Shown: in pieces, positions 61,969 through 64,000 of the stretch | Numbering within the stretch: the stretch's first letter is position 1 | Layout of the letters: each line of letters starts with the position of its first letter | DNA from: Candidatus Uabimicrobium amorphum | GTDB taxonomy: Bacteria; Planctomycetota; Uabimicrobiia; Uabimicrobiales; Uabimicrobiaceae | Direction: 5' to 3' | NCBI RefSeq assembly: GCF_009002475.1 | Contig: NZ_AP019860.1 | Span: 4,092,001-4,156,000, forward strand | Length of the DNA stretch: 64,000 nt | The notes under the pieces: generated by a model | Told to the model about the DNA's origin: nothing | The model's database searches: none | What the model saw: the letters and a program-made list of their open reading frames with translations, nothing else | Program-made: the position numbers and the translations under genes

Positions 61969-61997
61969 TTGACAAATTAATCTTTTAGATGTATATT
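61969..61997 (+). promoter_or_regulatory. Consensus promoter of the RHH gene
   Basis: TTGACA, 17 bases, TATATT, 35 bases before the ATG at 62032. Its -35 abuts the 11-bp repeat array, so the array is placed to control this promoter. Confidence 0.75.
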
Positions 61998-62031
61998 TAG
62001 GAAGAAAGCACCTAACTTTAAGGAAAATTGA

Positions 62032-62256
62032 ATGAAAGAGAAAAGAAAAACTAAAAACGTAACTTTAGCCATGGATGAAAAAATGCTAGACTATATAGAT
62101 AAGTTAGGGGAAAGAATAGGGTCAGATAAAACAGCTACAACGATAAAAGGTTGTATTAAGTTAGTTAGCTACCTAGATAGATTCACAGAGGAAGATATTC
62201 TAACAGTTCTTGATAAAAAGAACGATAAAGAAATAAATGTTTTATTTAAAGCATAA
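62032..62256 (+). CDS. Small ribbon-helix-helix-like protein
   Basis: 74 aa. The basic N-terminus and KTKNVTLAMDEKMLDYIDKLGE is the pattern of an RHH DNA-binding domain: a short beta-strand, then two helices. The C-terminal part (CIKLVSYLDRFTEEDIL) could be a dimer or effector helix. AAGGAAA precedes the ATG. The array of 11-bp repeats and a consensus promoter lie immediately upstream, as for RHH regulators that bind repeats in their own promoter. Role in copy control, partition or regulation is inference. Confidence 0.7.
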   Translation: MKEKRKTKNVTLAMDEKMLDYIDKLGERIGSDKTATTIKGCIKLVSYLDRFTEEDILTVLDKKNDKEINVLFKA

Positions 62257-62258
62257 AT

Positions 62259-62280
62259 ATATTGTTTTAAACAACAATAT
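62259..62280. other. Palindrome after the RHH gene
   Basis: Perfect 8-bp arms atattgtt and aacaatat around ttaaac, 2 bases after the stop. Possible operator or weak terminator; the following promoter's -35 overlaps its end. Confidence 0.4.
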
Positions 62281-62308
62281 TGAATTTCAAGCATCAATAC
62301 TGTATTTT
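62280..62308 (+). promoter_or_regulatory. Probable promoter of the 63-aa protein
   Basis: TTGAAT, 17 bases, TATTTT. Transcription would begin near 62315, giving a ~170-base leader to the ATG at 62487. Confidence 0.5.
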
Positions 62309-62486
62309 AAGAAAACCATATAGCAACTCCTAAAACAAGCTATCTATCTTTAAAAAAGGGTAGATGGGCACTACACCATGTCTAAAGTGGTTTTAGTAGT
62401 CAGCCCCATACAGGTAGACAAACTTCCCTTTGTGTTATTGGGGATAAAAGCGAGTCAGAAGCCTCCTGTTTTTAGGGGAAACTGTT
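62309..62486 (+). ncRNA. Structured leader RNA of the 63-aa protein
   Basis: Three successive stems can be drawn: atctatc/ggtagat (one G-U pair), actac-acca/tggt-gtagt, and cccca/tgggg enclosing acaaa/tttgt. After them comes TAGGGGA, the ribosome-binding site. No known riboswitch class is recognised; drawn by eye without energy calculation. Confidence 0.4.
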
Positions 62487-62678
62487 ATGAACAACAAAAA
62501 TGAAGTTCATAACCAAGAAATAGTGAAACCTGTTCGCGAACAGGAAAATCACAAATTTCTTGAAGTACCGGAACCTCTACCGGGCTATATGGCAGATATA
62601 ACTGATGAGAGGTTCCGAAAAGGTCTTTGGCAAATGATCAAAGATTTTTTGGAATGGTTACTAGATTTTTTTACCTAA
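62487..62678 (+). CDS. Small protein of unknown function with amphipathic C-terminus
   Basis: 63 aa. TAGGGGA lies upstream of the ATG, and a strong terminator follows. The N-terminal half is polar and charged, the middle has PEPLPGYM, and the C-terminus GLWQMIKDFLEWLLDFFT is an amphipathic or membrane-associating helix rich in W, F and L. No family is recognised. It sits between the RHH gene and the 37-aa peptide gene. Confidence 0.55.
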   Translation: MNNKNEVHNQEIVKPVREQENHKFLEVPEPLPGYMADITDERFRKGLWQMIKDFLEWLLDFFT

Positions 62679-62700
62679 GTAACTAATTAGTGATATTGGA

Positions 62701-62724
62701 AGAGGGGAAAACCCCTCTTTTTTT
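62701..62724 (+). terminator. Rho-independent terminator
   Basis: Perfect 7-bp stem agagggg/cccctct, aaaa loop and seven T, 22 bases after the 63-aa gene. Confidence 0.9.
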
Positions 62725-62837
62725 ATTTATACTTGTAATTTCAGACCTTTGCAAGAATATATTTTGTTTTACTTGTAAAAATTGTTGCTCAAGTGGTTTT
62801 TTTCAAAAAGATAGATCGTTTATCAGTATGTAGAAAT

Positions 62838-62866
62838 TTGCAAGTCTTAGACAAATATTTTATAAT
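62838..62866 (+). promoter_or_regulatory. Promoter reading antisense to the 37-aa peptide gene
   Basis: TTGCAA, 17 bases, TATAAT. A transcript would start near 62873 at the gcaacgcaa stem and run into the peptide gene from its 3' side, giving an antisense RNA. Confidence 0.55.
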
Positions 62867-62873
62867 AGAGTAT

Positions 62874-62897
62874 GCAACGCAATGGGGGTTGCGTTGC
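62874..62897. other. Stable hairpin at the antisense RNA start / peptide mRNA end
   Basis: Perfect 9-bp stem gcaacgcaa/ttgcgttgc, six-base loop. It is at the predicted 5' end of the + RNA and ~17 bases past the stop of the peptide gene, so it could stabilise one RNA and end the other. Confidence 0.5.
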
Positions 62898-62913
62898 GTA
62901 AAGGCAACTGCTA

Positions 62914-63027
62914 TTACTTAATTTTTACTTCTTTAGCAGTTTTATTTTTGTTTATTTTTTTAGCTGTCTCAACGACCTTACATATTGTGTTTAAGACTGC
63001 ACATACTATCAAAATAAAATTTTGCAT
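62914..63027 (-). CDS. 37-aa membrane peptide with basic tail (type I toxin-like)
   Basis: ATG at 63027 is preceded by AAAAAGGAG with six-base spacing; stop TAA at 62914. Residues 4-19 are hydrophobic (FILIVCAVLNTIC), then V-V-E and a strongly basic tail of ~15 residues with seven Lys. Single transmembrane helix plus charged tail is the form of type I toxins of the Fst/TxpA kind. The I-V-C-A-V-L-N-T-I-C-K-V-V-E block matches the 26-aa peptide at 58824. A + strand promoter faces it. Function inferred from form and arrangement. Confidence 0.65.
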   Translation of the reverse strand: MQNFILIVCAVLNTICKVVETAKKINKNKTAKEVKIK

Positions 63028-63267
63028 TTGGAACTCCTTTTTAGATGATATTACTTGGATTACAGTTTTAATTTAGCATAAAAATCATTCTAAAATTAAC
63101 AACGATTCTTATAGTAGATTCTGTAAGGAGTTTCTACTCTCCCCCTCCCCTATACCAAAAAAAATAACGCTTACTTCCGCTGTAGCCACATAAACTATTA
63201 AATATCAAAGGGTTAAAAAGGGGGCATTTCAACATTCAAGCGTCATAGATATTAACTGGAGATCAGA

Positions 63268-63468
63268 GTGGATGACGAAATAATCAATTATTTTAGTAAA
63301 AATCAAACAAAGCAAAATGCAGCATATCTCCTTCATCTAGCCAAGTGGGATTCAAAAAATATTGCTCATTGTTTAAACATACAAGAGTCAACAGTTAGAG
63401 GATATGTTAGTAGAGTAAGTGATATGTTCTACATAAAATTTTCTAAGGGTATAGGATACAATGAATAA
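63268..63468 (+). CDS. Small helix-turn-helix protein
   Basis: 66 aa, GTG start with GGAG seven bases upstream. Residues ~28-50 (KWDSKNIAHCLNIQESTVRGYVSRV) are a LuxR/sigma-region-4-like HTH. No other domain. The stop overlaps the start of the pentapeptide-repeat gene by 8 bases, so both are translated together. Likely a DNA-binding regulator. Confidence 0.65.
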   Translation: MDDEIINYFSKNQTKQNAAYLLHLAKWDSKNIAHCLNIQESTVRGYVSRVSDMFYIKFSKGIGYNE

Positions 63469-64000
63469 TGTGAAGAATGAACTATTCCACAAAGCTCTAC
63501 GCAGAGAGTTATCCATACAGGAAATGGATAAATGGCAAAAAATTTGGAATAGTGATTTTGAAATGCGCAAAAAATTTGTAGTTACCAAAGTAATTGAAGC
63601 TCGGGCTCGGCATGTCCTCATCTTAAAAAATAAGAATAAAAAAGAAAATTTGTTCCTTAAAGAGGTAAACTTAGAAAAAGCATATCTCAAAGGAGTTGGA
63701 TTTTATCAAGCTAATCTTGAAGGAGCTAATCTTAAGGCAGCCAATCTTGAGGGAGCTAATCTTGAAGGAGCAAATCTTACAGGAGCAAATCTTACAGGAG
63801 CAAATCTTACAGGAGCAAATCTTACAGAAGCAGATCTTACAGGGGCAAAGATTACAGGAGCAAACCTTACAAAAGCCAACCTTGCAAGAGCAAGACTTAC
63901 AGGGGCAAAGATTACAGAAGCAAACCTTATTACAGAGTTAGATCTTACAGGAGCAAATCTTACAGAAGCAGATCTTACAGGGGCAAACCTTACAGGGGCA
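63461..64000 (+). CDS. Pentapeptide-repeat protein, 3'-truncated by window end
   Basis: Open from ATG at 63461 to the last base (180 codons). Residues 1-75 are a charged N-terminal helical part. From ~76 on, consecutive A-(N/D)-L-x-(G/E) pentapeptides form the right-handed quadrilateral beta-helix of this family. Some members (Qnr-type) mimic DNA and bind gyrase, most have unknown roles. The DNA is a near-perfect 15-base tandem repeat (gcaaatcttacagga), which also creates a spurious I/L/Q/E-rich frame. It overlaps the HTH gene by 8 bases. Confidence 0.85.
   Translation, partial: MNNVKNELFHKALRRELSIQEMDKWQKIWNSDFEMRKKFVVTKVIEARARHVLILKNKNKKENLFLKEVNLEKAYLKGVGFYQANLEGANLKAANLEGANLEGANLTGANLTGANLTGANLTEADLTGAKITGANLTKANLARARLTGAKITEANLITELDLTGANLTEADLTGANLTGA

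Noticed and set aside
63696..63941. 81-codon frame rich in I, L, Q and E
   Set aside because: It is the shifted frame of the 15-base repeats that encode the pentapeptide protein beginning at 63461.
63706..64000. 15-base tandem units as a CRISPR or iteron array
   Set aside because: They are in frame and encode regular A-(N/D)-L-x-(G/E) pentapeptides.

Overview
The window reads as chromosome of a low-GC planctomycete-type bacterium. The main evidence is the gene repertoire: four very large membrane-anchored Ser/Thr protein kinases carrying WD40 or TPR sensor regions, sigma-70-like factors beside them, a fused E1 alpha/beta dehydrogenase, secreted ankyrin, LRR and VWA proteins, and signal peptides or lipoboxes on many products. 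This mix resembles the deep-branching Uabimicrobium-like Planctomycetota. That placement is inferred from gene content only. I recognised no rRNA, tRNA or CRISPR array.

Layout. 1-6.1 kb (+): two CsgG-like paralogues (the first cut by the window edge), an ATP-grasp protein, and the E1 and E2 subunits of a 2-oxoacid dehydrogenase. 6.1-8 kb: a TIR-bounded repeat, a GFA-family protein and two small membrane proteins. 8-23.3 kb (-): nine tightly spaced genes that look like one operon: O-methyltransferase, aroC, MoxR ATPase, VWA/CoxE-like protein, trkA, trkH, WD40 kinase, secreted amidase, TPR kinase. 23.6-34.9 kb: glgC, a zinc-ribbon protein, a Bro-N protein, small enzymes, a secreted purple-acid-phosphatase-like enzyme, an ankyrin protein and an LRR protein. 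35-40.2 kb (-): a secreted unknown, then a sigma factor co-transcribed with a WD40-type kinase. 40.5-49.7 kb: SDR and 2OG-oxygenase-type enzymes, two VWA proteins, a secreted 2H phosphoesterase and oligopeptidase B. 49.8-57 kb: a TPR kinase, an STN-domain secreted protein with an acidic tail, and a divergent sigma factor. 57.2-58.2 kb: a CobW-type GTPase.

58.2-64 kb differs from the rest. It is AT-rich, has long untranslated stretches and carries accessory genes. It holds an AAA ATPase plus TOPRIM-like nuclease pair, resembling PARIS/OLD-type anti-phage modules. The ATPase reading frame breaks exactly at an A8 tract that contains a perfect A-AAA-AAA slip site. It also holds two very short membrane peptides, absent from a standard ORF list, each with a strong Shine-Dalgarno. 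They share the pattern V-C-x4-T-I-x2-V-x-E, and the second faces a convincing antisense promoter, so they look like type I toxin genes. Further elements are an 11-bp-periodic repeat array directly upstream of a consensus promoter for an RHH protein, a 63-aa protein behind a structured leader, and an HTH protein overlapping a pentapeptide-repeat protein that runs off the window. I regard this region as a probable defence or mobile island and the best candidate for undescribed biology.

Dispersed repeats are frequent between genes: a 287-bp TIR element with solo half-copies, a 191-200-bp TIR element next to GGTCAC hexamer arrays, and a nested repeat containing a gggcggac hairpin. Many operon starts were corrected from longer open frames using Shine-Dalgarno sites, and these choices are given in each entry.
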